From the NCBI GenBank assembly GCA_035236585.1, contig CP141132.1, positions 63,151,880 to 63,215,879 of the forward strand: DNA of 64,000 bases, read 5' to 3'. The position numbers and the translations under genes are program-made. The DNA comes from Warburgia ugandensis. Taxonomy: Eukaryota > Streptophyta > Magnoliopsida > Canellales > Canellaceae. The notes below the pieces were generated by a model. The model worked only from the letters and a program-made list of their open reading frames with translations, searched no databases and was not told where the DNA came from. Positions 24,951-38,054 of the stretch are shown in pieces (within the stretch, counting starts at the first letter, position 1; every line of letters begins with the position of its first letter).

Positions 24951-26229
24951 CTAAACTTTGAAATGAAAGATGTGATACATGAACAACAAGATACTAATAT
25001 TTCATAGTGGCTTGATCAGTCATCCTTGGAAGTTGCTTCACTCTCTCAAAGTAATCCTATATCGAGTATGACTATTCCCTAAAAAAGTTTAAAATCTCCA
25101 ATTGCTACTATGCTAGTCACAAACCAAAGAAAGATGCAATTGCATAAGCATATCCTTTTTAAAAATAGGAGGGATGCACTTTTAAGAAGAGATGAGATAA
25201 ACTTATCTCCCAAATACAATGAAGAAGTAAAGAGTGAAAGAAAATCTTGTTATGCCTTAGAAAAAAAAAAAGGAAGAGAAAAGAGCGAAAGAAAACATTT
25301 CTCTAATGTTTACACACAAAAATAAAGGTTGAGAGAGAATGAATTTTACACAAATTAAAGAACTTAAAGAATTCAAGCATTGAGCTTGGAGAAGGTTGCT
25401 TGAATGATTGGCTTGATTTCTTGTCATTTGCTATCAATTATTGTTTGAATATTCAAGGAAGTGTTCTATTTATAGTGTACTTGCCAATAGATCCATTAGA
25501 AATCAAATTCTAGCCATTGAAGAGAACAAAGATTCCTTGGAAGTCAAAAATTCCTGATTAGAGTGATAGCTTGTCACAAATAGATCTTTACTATAGACTA
25601 ATTTAGGATGTAGTTGATTGCTTGTGTTGGTAGCTTGATTTGTAATTTGAATTACCTAAGTTGTCAACCAGCTGTTCTTAAAAGCAATCAAGTGGAGTCT
25701 ACCTAGAAGAGTCAAGCCCTTTATGTTGAGAGACAATTGGCTAAGCCCCTTTATGCTAGTCATTTGGAAGTCTTAAGGTGGGAAATTCTTCAAAGTTTTA
25801 AACCTTGGTAGTAGGCTATTTTGTCCCGACAACTAATTTTCTAGAGAAAAACATCATAAGCAAAGCTTATGGGTTTCTTAAACCATCAATTGGTTTGAGT
25901 CAGGATGGGTGTTTGAATGAAACAATAATCCAAGAAGATCAAGGCCCTAAAAGGTGCAAATTGGCTCCAGTCATCTATTCTAAGTTGATGGGCATAATTA
26001 TACTAGGAAGTCTTCAAATTAAGCTTGAAATTTTAAATGCTTAAAGCTACTTGTAAACTTTTAGGAAAACTTCAAAAGCTAAATATACCATCTGGTAGTC
26101 AAAGTTTTCTAAAGATTACAAGAATGCATTGCCATCAATTAATACTATTGTGGTGCCTTTTCAAGCAAGGGTCGGATGAGTGTTTGCAAATTTATAAATA
26201 GAGACAAATTTCAAGCTTTTAAACACAAT

Positions 26230-26359
<130 letters not shown>

Positions 26360-28796
26360 GTCATCACATCATTGCCTACCTAATCCAAGAGTTCAAGATG
26401 GATCATAAGAAATTGCTTATCCCAGCCCGCATAAAGTCTTGTAGTACCCTTCAAGTCGTTTGCATTAGGTTCCATAAGCAATCTCTTGATTTAGAGACTA
26501 GTTGCAAATAACGCTTTAAAGAAAGTGTATTTATATGTACTCAAGCCTTAGTTAACATATATTGCATTTAGTTTACTACTCCATTTTTCACGTTGTCTCC
26601 TACATATTCCAACAATAGCATGGACACTAGTGCCCACCTAGCTGGAGCCAATCACAAATGGCAATGTTCTATCTAACTACATAGTGGCATTGATACCTCT
26701 TAGTCCCTTGGTGACACTAGTCACTCTCCCTCATTTGCACATGACGCCGGTCAATCTTGCTTGCCTCCAAAATGAAGTTGGTTAATTTGATGCTCTCAAT
26801 TGTTGTCAAGAGTGGCATTGGTGAGTCTGCTTCAAGCAAAGTTGAAACTAGATGAATAAAAGCATCCAATACCAGCCCCTCTTAGTGACCATCACATACT
26901 ACATGGGTTCCATTCACAAAACTACCCTTGATTAGTACTAAACAGTTCCATGAACCTAGATATAGGTAAACCAGCCAGTGCTAATGGGTTACAAGGATAT
27001 TTTTAGCTAGTATGTCGGTTATGGTGATGACCATTTAGGTGTTAAACCTCATTGGTTTCCCAAAATACTGACCAATGTGCCTAAAAGTATACATTGGGGT
27101 TCTCCCCTCATTCCAAAACATTAAGTCTCAACCAAAAGGCTATGAGTGGATAAATTCAAAGATTTTTGAGTCTATTCTCTTCTATTTTCATGGTGAGGAA
27201 CTTTATAAGTTTTCTTAATAGTTTTAGGGTGTTTAAGGGAGATATGAGCCTAGATCTATATTTTTTTCTATTTTATAGAGGATTTTTCTATGACCCATTT
27301 CTGATTTATGCCTTTAGTTATGTAGCTTTGACTTGGTTTTGACTCATAGGGGTATAATATGACCCTTTTCTAGTCTGTGTTGCCCAGGGCCCTAGCTTGG
27401 ACTATCTTAATCTTTATTAATATATGGTGATGCCTATGGTTAACTATCATGCTTCTTGATTACTTTGGTTCTAACCATGATATATCTTCTTGAGGGATTG
27501 ATTAGCAAAGTTTGGATCAAATATGTCTATGTTGACATTGCCTTAACATTAGGTTATGGTTCATGCTAACATACAATTCACATAACCAAGCCTAAGCCTC
27601 ATTACTTCTACCTAAATAGATACTCTATCTAGAAGGACCATAAACTATGGTCCTTAAGTCACTCAACCTGAGCAGATGCTGGTCCACTCCATGAAGGCTT
27701 ATGACCATGCCACTCTTTGAAACTATGTGATACATTCACTTGGACCACTCCATGGCTAGTTATAGCTTGCCTTTGTTTCTCTCTTATTGGTTCATGGCAC
27801 CCATAAACCTAACTTATGGCTCATTCTAACTTGTAGCATGTGGCTTTAATTAGGGAATGTTATGGATAATTAAATTTTTTGTCTTTCATTATGGATATGC
27901 AATTAATAAACCTAAGGAGATATAAACTCACATTCACTTGATTAATTAAAATCCCATCTAAGGGAAATTGTTTTACTATTTTCTTTATCCTTTTGCTTCT
28001 TACAAATGTATTGAATGAGGAGCATTTTTGCTCTACAAATGTTTTGGCATGGCTGGTGGCTCATCTCTCTTCTTTTATCTTGAAATCATATTCTTTTTTG
28101 GCATCAAATATAAGAACAAAGAATATTGGTGGCTTCCTTGCGGGAAATATTATTGTTAACATATCCACTAACATTATCAGTATACATGCCACCCAAGTCA
28201 AAGCCAAGGTCAAGGCTCCCAAGGATACACCATTTAGAGGTTCTAATTAACAAGAGTTCTATCAATAGCACTATCTCCTCTCTTCATGGTTGTAACTCGA
28301 ATTCCCCTTCTTAGGGAGCACCAATCAAAGGTGCTAACAAATGTGCTAGCAATGGAACTAGCTTCCCTCTAAATGGTTGCAACTTTAATTTCCCTTTTAA
28401 AGAGTGCACCATCTCAAGGTGCAATAGGTGCCTCCTTGAAGGTACCAATAACGGTCAACCTCCCTACTTTAAGAGGGTTAAGAGCTAGAATCAATACTGA
28501 GACACCACTATCCATCATAGTCAAAGCATCCATATGTATGAGAACATGAAATTAGATAGCCCTCCTAGGAATGAGGTTAAGATCTTCTCGAGCCCTTCAA
28601 CTAGTAAGCCTAGGGCTTGCTTCTCCACAAGCCCTCCATTTTTGAGAAGGGAAATCATTTAACTCTCCTTCTAATTTATCCATCACCCACATTTAGTAAA
28701 CTAGGTCCAAACCCTTTATAGGGTTGGAAGAAACAACCTCAAAAGGTAGGTCTTCACTGACTAGCTACATATAATATCAATGAACAAATAACCACA

Positions 28797-28797
28797 A

Positions 28798-28853
<56 letters not shown>

Positions 28854-28858
28854 AGGAA

Positions 28859-28916
<58 letters not shown>
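28797..28916. repeat. Compound (TA)n(TG)n ... (AG)n microsatellite
   Basis: A TA run to 28812 passes into TG (28813-28849). After 12 bases an AG run covers 28862-28916. Confidence 0.97.
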
Positions 28917-28918
<2 letters not shown>

Positions 28919-29539
28919 CTTCCCTTAAGTCTTTTGAGTCACCAATTGGCTCACAAAAGAAAGCAAGAACATGTCAAAGAGTAAGGACTCTTCTCTAGGT
29001 AAGGTGAAACATCCATTGGTGTAGCTCCCTATACACTCAAAAAAAAGGGAGAAGGTAGATGCCTTCCTTAGAACCTACATTAAAGTTGAAAAAGAAGTCC
29101 ATACGAGATGCATGGATGAACAATGTCAAGTTGCAAGGAGTTAGAAAGAAGCCCTTGAGAGGAGAAACCATGCTTCCTCTCATAACTAGGGCTGCTAACC
29201 TAATGAATAGGTCATGAAAAAGGACCCCTTGCCATTTCAAGGAAGAGTTTTTGCGTCTATCTTCAGAACTAGTATTCGCTATGGTGACTTAGGATGCATC
29301 TATCAAGGACCAAATTTATAAACTTCAACTAAATATGGCTGAAAGGACATGGAGGTTGAGATCCTAAAGGCCAGTCTCCCGGTTTCTCATTCTACTATGA
29401 GGAGAGTTTGACCTCTCTTAGAGGTAGATTCCATTAGAAGGCTAATCGCTAATAGTCTTCACAACCTGAACATGGTTAAGCAATTGGACATTTCACCATA
29501 TCAAAAGCTATATCCAAATAAGGTGGATGATGTACCCTT

Positions 29540-30445
29540 GCCATTAGGGTATAAGAGACTTGATTTTTTCATGTATGATGAAACAAGATGTTCTAAGGTA
29601 CATTTGTTCATTACATAGCCACCTGTGGATATACATGCAAGAATATGTCTTTATTGCTAACATAGTTCATAGAAACTCTAATAGACAAGGGTTTCACATG
29701 GTTTTGTAACCTAAATTCCAATACTATCCTTGATTGGGAGAGCATGCAAAAGGCATTCCTCTCCTTGTTTTAGAACATGAAGCAAAAAGTTAGCCTCATG
29801 GAGCTATCTAAGATATCTATTAAGCTAAATCATATGGTAGTTGATTCATTTCAAGATGGAGGTACTTGAGCATCCTATGCCCTCAAGAACTTATGCAAAA
29901 AGTAGCTATGTAGATGTGTGCAAAAAATCTAAATAGTGACATTGCACTATTACTAAATAATGTGCTCCATAACTTCAAAATCTAGTATCAAGGGGCACTA
30001 TTATTGAGAACTTTTAGATTCGGCATCCTAGTGAAACTTAGAGCAAAATATTGTGCTCCACTTGAACTCTTACCACATTAGAGAGAAGGAAGGAAAAGCT
30101 AACTTTCCTTTAGTTCCACATTAGTAGCACTAAATACTATCTCTTTCTAACCACAAAAGGGTGAGAGAAGATACAATAACAAGAGACCTAATCAAGGCTC
30201 TCCTAAAGCACAACAAAAGCATAGCTTCTTAGATCAAGATGTTTCACACATTTTTCATAGACTTTTAAAGGCTATGCATCTTTAATTACTAGAATCCATA
30301 AAGCCTCAAGAATGCAATAAGGTCAATGACCTGCTATGCCACTAGTATCACAAGCTTAGTAGTCATATACTTGAGGATTGCTACATCCTTAAGAATAAAA
30401 TCTAGGATCTCATTGGTGATGGGACCTTGGAAATAAATAGGAGAA
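29540..30445 (+). pseudogene. Decayed Ty3/gypsy gag
   Basis: The plus frame gives YKRLDFFMYDE, then TWFCNLNSNTILDWESMQKA, FLSLF, KQKVSLMELSKIS and VVDSFQDGG, the order of a plant gypsy Gag domain (W..L....I.DWE.....FL..F....VSL.EL). After a gap it resumes as CHxYHKLSSHILEDCYILKN and GDGTLEINR at about 30300-30440, the linker that precedes protease in many plant elements. Stops are common. No protease or reverse transcriptase follows. Lineage is uncertain (possibly Tat-related). Confidence 0.65.
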
Positions 30446-31080
30446 AAAAATATCACCATGTGAACCAAAATTATAATATCACCTTTTCTTTTCTTTTTTC
30501 ATGTAATCAAATGAAATTCTTATTCTTGACATTATGTTACAATAGAATCATGATTTCATCATGAATCCATTTTGATTGATAGACTATTACATGGTTTTGT
30601 CTTTTGTTCTCTTAGAAAATAAATCAATGGTCTTTCTAAATGGTTTAGGTTTGCAAAGTAAGATCTTTATATTCTAAGGCATAATCCCTACAAGAATATG
30701 AAAAAAAAAATTAAGAAGAAAATCAAAATTCCAACTCTAGAAACCCTCGCTCATTCATAACTAGCAAGGCATATATGAGAATGTACTAAAATTCAATCAA
30801 GAAATTAACCAATACAAGCATTAGGAATATAAAAAGAAAAGAATAAGAGCAAAAGGAAAATTGTTATAGTTTTAGAATTAGATTAGCATATCTTGAAAAA
30901 TCTTAGATGAATTGAATATGATTGTGAAGAAATGTGACTACTGAGCTCTTAGTTGTGAAAAAGCCATATATGAAATTTGTGCCATAAAAAATCCATTTTA
31001 TAGAGATATGTATAACCAAATCCCTTTCTCATTTTCCACTACATCTATCAATATTTGGGGGCTATTATATCATAACCTCT
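30446..31080. other. No recognised gene
   Basis: A-rich sequence after the gag remnant. Nothing can be supported. Confidence 0.4.
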
Positions 31081-31089
31081 CTCATATTA

Positions 31090-33130
31090 TGGTGTAAAGT
31101 TGAGGAAATTTTCTATTTACCCCCCCAAACTTGTCCAAAAATCTCACATGATTACGCAATTTTAAAAGTATTACATAAGGACCAAAGTTTTAAAAGTATC
31201 ACATAAGGGTCAGCAATACATGTTGTAGTAGACCATTAATTTCTATCTGGAGTCTTTTCATGTGGTTTGCCCATGCAATTTTTGAAGGGCATAATGGTGA
31301 TTTCATAATCCCTTAATCCCTCTACTTGAACCACAAAATCAGCACTATTTCTTCTCAGTTTTGAGGCCTTGTTTGAGGGTTTGTTTGTTTGTTTTTTTTT
31401 TTTTTTTTTTTTTGGGCCCTTTAACTTGGAATCCTAGTTTGTGAGAAATGGATTGATGCTTCATAAGTGAGATCCCATAAGTGGGAAAAATTTTGTGATT
31501 TGAGGGAATTGAAATCACATAAAAGAAGCACAAAGTTGAGCACCATTTTCATCGTGAAATGTTTTAGGATTTTCGAAATAAGTATATAAATGGGAAGCTA
31601 TGTTGAATCTTTTTAATGTATGTATGAGCTGTTTCTTAACGGGTTTTTTCTTCTTCTTTTCATGTAAACAACATGGATTGCTGATTGTTTATGAGGACAT
31701 GTCTTTGTTGTAGATTTGTTTAAGTTGTTGATGTTCCATTGCTTTGCAGTTTTTAAGTTCAAAATGGATTTTTTGAGCTTAATTTAGTATTAGATCAATA
31801 TGGGTGTGGGTTTTTTATTGTTGAATGTGGGTTTCTAGGCAACTTGTTCTTTGTTTAGTGGTAGTGTTTTCTTTTTAGTTGATTTACCGATAAGGAATTA
31901 TCTCTTTGAGTGTTCTCATGCATTAGAGGTCAAAGATAGTGTTTTTTTCCAAATGATTTCTCCATAAAGAATGTTGGCTTGTTTGTTAACAAATATAATG
32001 AATTTTCCTTTTCTTGATTACTTTTGATAAATACATATAGAAATATAATGGTTCACATACTTTGGACTTTGCTACATGAGATTTGTATTTTAGAGTACAC
32101 TTATTTTCAAAGCCTAAGAATATTCTTTATTAGAGGGCAAAGGTATGTTCCCTTCATTTTTTGTTAAATGGGAAGAAAGTCCCTAAGCATTGTAAATCAT
32201 TATATCATGTCTCAAGTGGACACTCCACACACAATATTGTGTTCTTGATTTTTCTACCCTAGTTGCCTTTTCTTTTCTAGTAAAATTTGGACCTTTTCTA
32301 GGGCTTCTTACTGTTACTACTATAATTTTTTATTTCAACTAAACTAAAGTACTATTAATGTAACCATTTATGTTTTCTAAAAGTGGTACAATATTGTTTT
32401 ATTCTAATTTGTGCTTTTCAAAAGTGATAAAGTACTATTGTGCTATAGTTTGTGCTTTGTAACTATGCTAAGTAATGTTAATGCCATAGTTTGTGGTTTT
32501 AAGCATGCTAATGTTATTATTAATGCATAGCTTTTATTTTTAAATTGTGTTAAAGTGCTATTGGGTATTGCTGTTTATTTTATTTTTTTAAATCCAGGAG
32601 ATGGACTTTCTCGTATCAACATGTATTATGATGTGAAATTTACATGTATCCCACAATTATCTTATTCTACTTGCAATTTCATATGTGGATTGTGTTGATG
32701 TTGATGAGTTCTCAGTATTGAAACTTGGATATGTGGCCAAGACACTGGGTTATGTTGGGGCTATAAATATCTACTTTAGAATGCCTGATAAGAGTTTGGA
32801 AGAGTGGCTAGTTAAATTACATTGTGATGCAAGTCAAAATAATTTGTATAAGCATATACCAAAGCTCAAGACAATCGATGTGTTTTGAGAGGTTCAACTT
32901 CATGTGGGTCAGAGAGCTAGGTTAAAAGTATCATTGATAGTCTTAACAATGATGAGGTTTATAGTTAGAGAGAAGACATTTTAGTGGAGTATATATATGC
33001 TGATAGTTTGGGTTTTCTAGAAACACATTCTTCTCCAATTACAAGTAAAGCACTAGAATGTAAACAAAGGACGCAGATAAAGATGGGTTTCATGAAAAAG
33101 GACACTAATATAAGAAATAAGATGAGTAGG
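31090..33130 (+). mobile_element. Mutator-like (MULE) remnant, 5' part
   Basis: The region 32600-32970 reads VDCVDVDEFSVLKLGYVAKT, LGYVGAINIYFRMPDKSLEE and YKHIPKLKTIDVF, then after a TGA VQLHVGQRARLK. This pattern (D.DE.S......ELGY......YY..P...L..GL......D......K....I..YVEH) is the N-terminal PB1-like region of plant MULE-type proteins. No transposase or zinc finger follows. An end-like stretch, GGAAATTTTCTATTTACCCC near 31105, could be a terminal repeat, but no partner was found. A poly-T of 21 lies at 31393. Confidence 0.5.
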
Positions 33131-33164
33131 CTTCCTTTGAGATTAGTAGAAAGCATTTCATGAT

Positions 33165-34720
33165 TAATAGAAAGCTTCCTTTGAGATCCCTTTGAGTGTG
33201 GCTTCTTTCCTCTTTTCTTAGTGAGCTAAGTGTCCTAGGTGCAAGGACAAAAACTAGGAGCTTGGGATAGGCTGACTTAGGACTAAGGAAGGGAACTTAA
33301 GGTGGGTGTTGCACGATCAAGGGCGTGATGGAATGCTAGCACCGTGACAAGTGTTATCTGGGTGGGTCAGAGACTTGGTATTTATCTATTTTGAAGTAGT
33401 TAGGCTTGGAGGGGACCTTGATGGTGAACGAGATTGCTGTCATAGAGACTAACAATGTGGGTGGCATGGTGCCATGGGTGAAGGTGAACATGGTCTACCT
33501 TGAGGACAACATCAGTGCTACCATGGAGGTCTTCAACTTAAGGTGTTTAAGTGTTGGAGTCAATGAAGAGCAAGGTGGAGTGTCTCATGGGAATGGTGAG
33601 TGGTAACTTCAAAAAGAAGAGGTAGGATGTGAACTAAGACATGGGGTAGGCCTCGGCACATGGAGAGGGTGTGGAAGCCATGGGGGCAACTACAAAACAC
33701 ATGGAGGAGCCTAGAAGCATAAGGTGCTGCTCAAAGGGAATGTTGTGATCAACGAGGACATTGGCATGTATGCCAAAGTTAAGGAAAGGAAAGTGCCATA
33801 ATGGGGGAACTTCATATGGAGTATGAATGAACATGGACATGCAAGAGGCATAATGGCTTAGGGAAGCCACAAACATGTGCAAGAGGCACATTGGCTTATG
33901 GTAGCTGCAAAGATGTGTAGGAGGCACGTCAGTTGGCTGCACAAAGACGAATGGTGTGCATAAGGCACATACTTGGAGCAGATTATGGAGTGCACAAAGA
34001 TCCACAAGACAAGCTAGGAATGGATGTGCATGGATGCACGCAACATGGATCAACTCATGAGGAGAATAAGGGTGCACAGGACTTGCAGGGCACATAAACT
34101 TAGATTGTGGCATGCAATAGGTTTCATGGGACTGTGGTTGGTGCATTGACATTATCAAGTGGGGAAGAGTGACTCATGCTTATGTTTGGGAGGTTCCCCA
34201 GCTTGTTGGCCAAGGGTTTTGGCCTATGGAGGTACCCATCTCGGTTTGTGGGCTTGGCATAACAACTTAGCCCATTATGCAAGATTTGTGGCAATTAGCT
34301 TGACTCTAGAAAGTCTAAGTTCTTGAAGGGTATAGAAGTGTGTAGGTAGATATCTAAATGTTCCAAATGGCCTAGGATATATCTAGAATGTAATGAAAGG
34401 CTAGTAGAAGAGTAGAGAAGATTCTAGAGTAGCTTCTAGAATAGTCTAGACCATTGGATCAAGGATATGTGGAATAATCTAGCAATCCATTGAAGAGGTT
34501 GATGGAGTTAGGGACCCATAAATAGAGAGACTCCTTCTTTATATGGTCATCCAAAGTTGTAAGCATCTCTTGAGTAATGGAGAACTTCCTTTGAGATCAC
34601 TTTGAGAGTGCATCCTTCCTCTCTTGTTAGCGAGGTAAGTTTCCTAGGTGTAAGGGTGTAAGCTTGGAGTTTTGCATAGGCTAATTAGGGGCTAATTGTA
34701 TGATTCATTGTTTTATTACT
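33165..34720 (+). repeat. LTR-like repeat pair around a decayed insert
   Basis: CTTCCTTTGAGAT.[CA]C[CT]TTTGAG, AGTG followed by CCTAGGTG.AAGG, and GCTTGG....ATAGGCT occur at 33171-33285 and again at 34588-34700. The right copy is preceded by a plausible promoter (ACCCATAAATAGAGAGACTC near 34510). Between them TGACAAGTGTTATCTGG (near 33343) resembles a decayed initiator-Met primer site. This suggests a truncated LTR element, but no coding domain is recognised and the family is unknown. Confidence 0.45.
33830..33955. repeat. 38-bp minisatellite, about three copies
   Basis: GCAAGAGGCA, GCAAGAGGCACA and GTAGGAGGCACG start at 33841, 33879 and 33917, an exact 38-bp spacing, each followed by GGCT. 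This array is the reason a 174-codon His/Cys-rich frame stays open on the minus strand here. Confidence 0.7.
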
Positions 34721-35942
34721 TTTATGATAAAATTAGGACCATGAAGGACTCTATATACCTTGTGAGTTTGGCTTGTTAAATGTAAGGATCTTATTTAGAG
34801 CAATTGGATTCCAGATGAGTTTAGGAGGTTCCAAGCTTCACATCTTGGAGAGAGACACATAATAAGATGGCTTACTTGAAAATCTTCAACTTGAATTGGA
34901 TTTCATATAATTTTATTTCTTCTTGAGCTGTCAATGTTTACAAATCTCAATTATACTCTTTAGTTCATTGGGTTGTTCTTGCTCCAATCCTTTTAATTGT
35001 ATTCTAAAGTTGATAGACCGTGTTACTAAATTTTTTAGCATATTAAAAAGCTCCTTGGTTATAGAACCTATGAAACATATAACCATATTAGTACTACAAG
35101 GAATTACCAACAATTACATCACCTCCCAACATATTAGTACTTAGAATTTCACTATCGCATTTCTCCTACTATAGTCAGAGTAGCAAATAGGAAGAGTTCT
35201 CTCAAGGTATATTGTTATGTAAACTTTTATATTTCCACACTTTGCTACATAATTTTCCAATGCATGCTAGATCAAGGTACTACTAGTGTTGTACAATTAG
35301 AGGATGGTGGATTTAACATGATGAGTAACTTGATGGCTAGTGGAACACGAATATTAGTCTAACAATTTATAGAACTTGAGTGGGAAACTTGACTAGGCCT
35401 TTTGTGCATTTTCTTGGTACAATCAGTACTTAGAAAGCAAATTATTCATTAACACATTAATGCTACTCCAAAATATATTTTCAAATTTCCACAAAGGGAA
35501 AAGTTCCACCTAGAACCTACAACCAAGTGCAAGTAGGGAAGGCACCTTTTTGTCTGGGTTTGTCTATGCTAGATGGGGTTTGGTGGGCCAATTTTGCTTG
35601 GCTATATAACTTAATGAAAGAATTTGTTGTAGGGGTACCAATTAAATTTTGGGCTTGTATGTCTCTAACAATTATTTGTAAGATTAGAAAGGACATACTT
35701 ATATCTACTAAGTTGGTAGAGAAGGTCTTTTATTAGAAAGTTACTTAGGTTAGAGACATTTGTTTAGAAATTTACTTGGAGAAGAGATATTGGTACAATT
35801 AGTAGTACAATGTTAGGATGCAGTTAGAGGTAGAGATAAAAGTTGAATCTTCTAAGGAGATTTTGCCCAGTTGAAGTGGATATATCAATGAATATGTGTT
35901 TCAAATGGTATCAAAGTACTTCTTAGTCAAAGCTTAAGGGAG
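34721..35942. other. No recognised gene
   Basis: AT-rich. A 69-codon frame at 35527-35736 has no recognised domain. Confidence 0.4.
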
Positions 35943-35960
35943 TGATGGAAGATAAGAATC
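35943..35960. repeat. Target-site duplication of the LINE (left)
   Basis: TGATGGAAGATAAGAATC here matches TGATGGAAGATAAAAATC at 39142-39159, with one mismatch in 18. This defines both ends of the LINE. Confidence 0.9.
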
Positions 35961-35984
35961 ATCATCATCAAGACCTTATCCCAA

Positions 35985-36563
35985 TTAGGTGTCGGCCACA
36001 TGAATCTTATTCCTCCATTTCACTCTATTAAATACCATGGTTTCATTTAGTCCCAAAGTTTTTAAATCTTTCCTCACCACTTCTATCCACATTCTTTTGG
36101 GCCTTTCCCTTGCCCTTTTAGAACCTTCAACTTGTATTGCCTCACTCCTTTTAACTGGTGCCGTTGGTGGCCTCCTTTGAACATGTCCAAACCATCTAAG
36201 TCTAATATCCCTCATCTTGTTACCTATTGGCGCTATCCCTAAATTTTCTCTTATATTTTCATTTCTAATTCTATCCTTTCTTGTCTTACCACTCATCCAT
36301 CTCAACATCCTCATTTCTGCGACACTCAGCCTATGAGTATGATGTTCCTTAACTGCCCAACACTCTGATCCATATAGCATAGCTGGCCTAATAGCCATCC
36401 TATAGAATTTTCCCTTTAGTTTGAGTGGCACCCGCCGATCACATAAAACACCCGATGCATATCTCCATTTGTTCCAACCCGCTTGAATTCTCTGGGTAAC
36501 CTCCCTCTCAATCTCTCCACTCTCATGGATCAATGATCCTAAGTATCGGAAGTGGTCTCTCAT
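35985..36563 (-). pseudogene. LINE reverse-transcriptase thumb and C-terminal domain
   Basis: 192 open codons: FRYLGSLIHESGEIEREV, QRIQAGWNKWRYASGVLCD, LKGKFYRMAIRPAMLYGSEC and WAVKEHHTHRLSVAEMRMLR are the standard RTE thumb words. Then come RWMSGKTRKDRIRNENIREN, RLRWFGHVQRRP and the end KWRNKIHVADT. The WFGHVQRRP segment is the conserved RTE C-terminal signature. Confidence 0.88.
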
Positions 36564-36629
36564 GGGGACCTCTTAGTTATCAATCTTGACTGGTGCTCCA
36601 CTCCTACTCTCCTTACTAAAATTACATTC

Positions 36630-37551
36630 CATATATTCTGTCTTAGTTCAGCTAATTTTAAATCCTTTCGATTCTAATGCTTCTCTCTATAACTCTAGCT
36701 TTATGTTTACACCCTCTCTTGTCTCATCAAGTAGGACTATATCATCTGCAAATAGCATGCACCAGGGAATCTCCTCATGGAATCTCCTCATGCAGATGTT
36801 TTGTTAACTCATCCATAACTAATGTGGAAAGGTATAGACTCAATGCCGATCCTTGGTGCAATCCGACAGTGACAGGAAAATCACTTGTCATGCCACTAGT
36901 GGTCTTAACATTTGTTACTGCTCTCTCATACATATCTTTAATTATGTCTATATACCCCTGAGAAACCCCTTTAACAGCCAACACTCTCCATATTAACTCT
37001 CTAGGGACTCTATCATAAGCTTTCTCTAAGTCAATAAAGACCATGTGTAGGTCTTTTCTCCTCTCCCCATATTTCTCTACTAATTGTCTTACTAAGAAAA
37101 TAGCTTCCATGGTAGACCTCTCAGGCATGAAACCAAACTGATTCTTCAATATACTTGTTTCATGTCGTAGCCTCTTCTCAATCACTCTTTCAAAAAGTTT
37201 CGTGGTGTGGCTCATAAGTTTGATCCCTCGATAATTAGTGCAACTCTAAATGTCTCCTTTATTCTTATAGATTGGTACAATAGAGCTTTTCCTCCACTCA
37301 TCAGGCATTTTCTTTGATTTTATAATCTTGTTAAACAACTTGGTCAACCAAACTACCCAACTATCTCCCATATGCTTCCAAGCCTCTATTGGTATACCAT
37401 CAGGCCTCATGGCCTTTCCTGATTGTATCTTTCTCAAGGCCTCTTTTACGTCAAGCATTCTAATCCTACGTTCATATCTATAATATCCAGTGTTATTTAG
37501 ATTTATAGTATTTTCAATCCCTATATTCTCAAGGTCATTGTCATTTAACAA
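36630..37551 (-). pseudogene. LINE reverse transcriptase core
   Basis: Reading right to left: GKAMRPDGIPIEAWKHMGDS and WRKSSIVPIYKNKGDI (37551-37246), then after a stop and shift MSHTTKLFERVIEKRLR, KNQFGFMPERSTMEAIFL and the catalytic block VFIDLEKAYDRVPRELIW, and GLHQGSALS. The FADD catalytic box lies at 36741-36752, but a 13-bp direct duplication (36766-36778 and 36779-36791, GGAATCTCCTCAT) shifts the frame just before it. The polymerase is therefore split in this copy. Confidence 0.9.
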
Positions 37552-37554
37552 TTT

Positions 37555-38054
37555 TTAAAAGTCTATTTCCCACCTTTGTTTGATCTCATCATCTTTGACT
37601 AATACCCTTTGATCATCGCTTCTAATGCACCTAACATGCTCTAAGTCCTTACCCTTCTGTTCTCTTACTTTTGCAAGTTTAAACACATCTTTCTCACCTT
37701 CTCTTGTTCCTAGTCTATTATAGAGCTCATCATATGCTTTAAGTTTTGCCTCACTTACTATTCTCTTAGCAACGTTTTTAGCATTCTTATATTGTTCATA
37801 GTTTTCATTATTTCTAATCTTCTGCCATGCTTTAAAATGCATTCGTTTTTCTTTAATAGCTTTTTGCACTGTTTCATTCCACTACCATGTTTCTTTTGTT
37901 AATAGCCTTTTACCTTTAGATACTCCTAAGACATCTTTTGCCACTTTCTTAATGGACTCAGTCATATTAGTCCACATGGTATTTACTTCTGTTTCATAGT
38001 TCCAATTTCCTTCTACCATCAACTTATTTTTGAATGAGGTTATTTTCTCTCCTT
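37555..38054 (-). pseudogene. LINE linker between endonuclease and reverse transcriptase
   Basis: 104 open codons at 37869-37555 (KEKRMHFKAWQKIRNNENYE, VAKRIVSEAKLKAYDELYNR) follow a stop near 37882. A WxxE..V.....-type stretch preceding it connects to the endonuclease. The linker is conserved in plant RTE elements. Confidence 0.8.

Noticed and set aside
33634..34158. 174-codon His/Cys/Pro-rich frame on the minus strand
   Set aside because: It is the complement of GTGCA/GGCACA-rich repetitive DNA including a 38-bp minisatellite. No domain, and composition follows the repeats.
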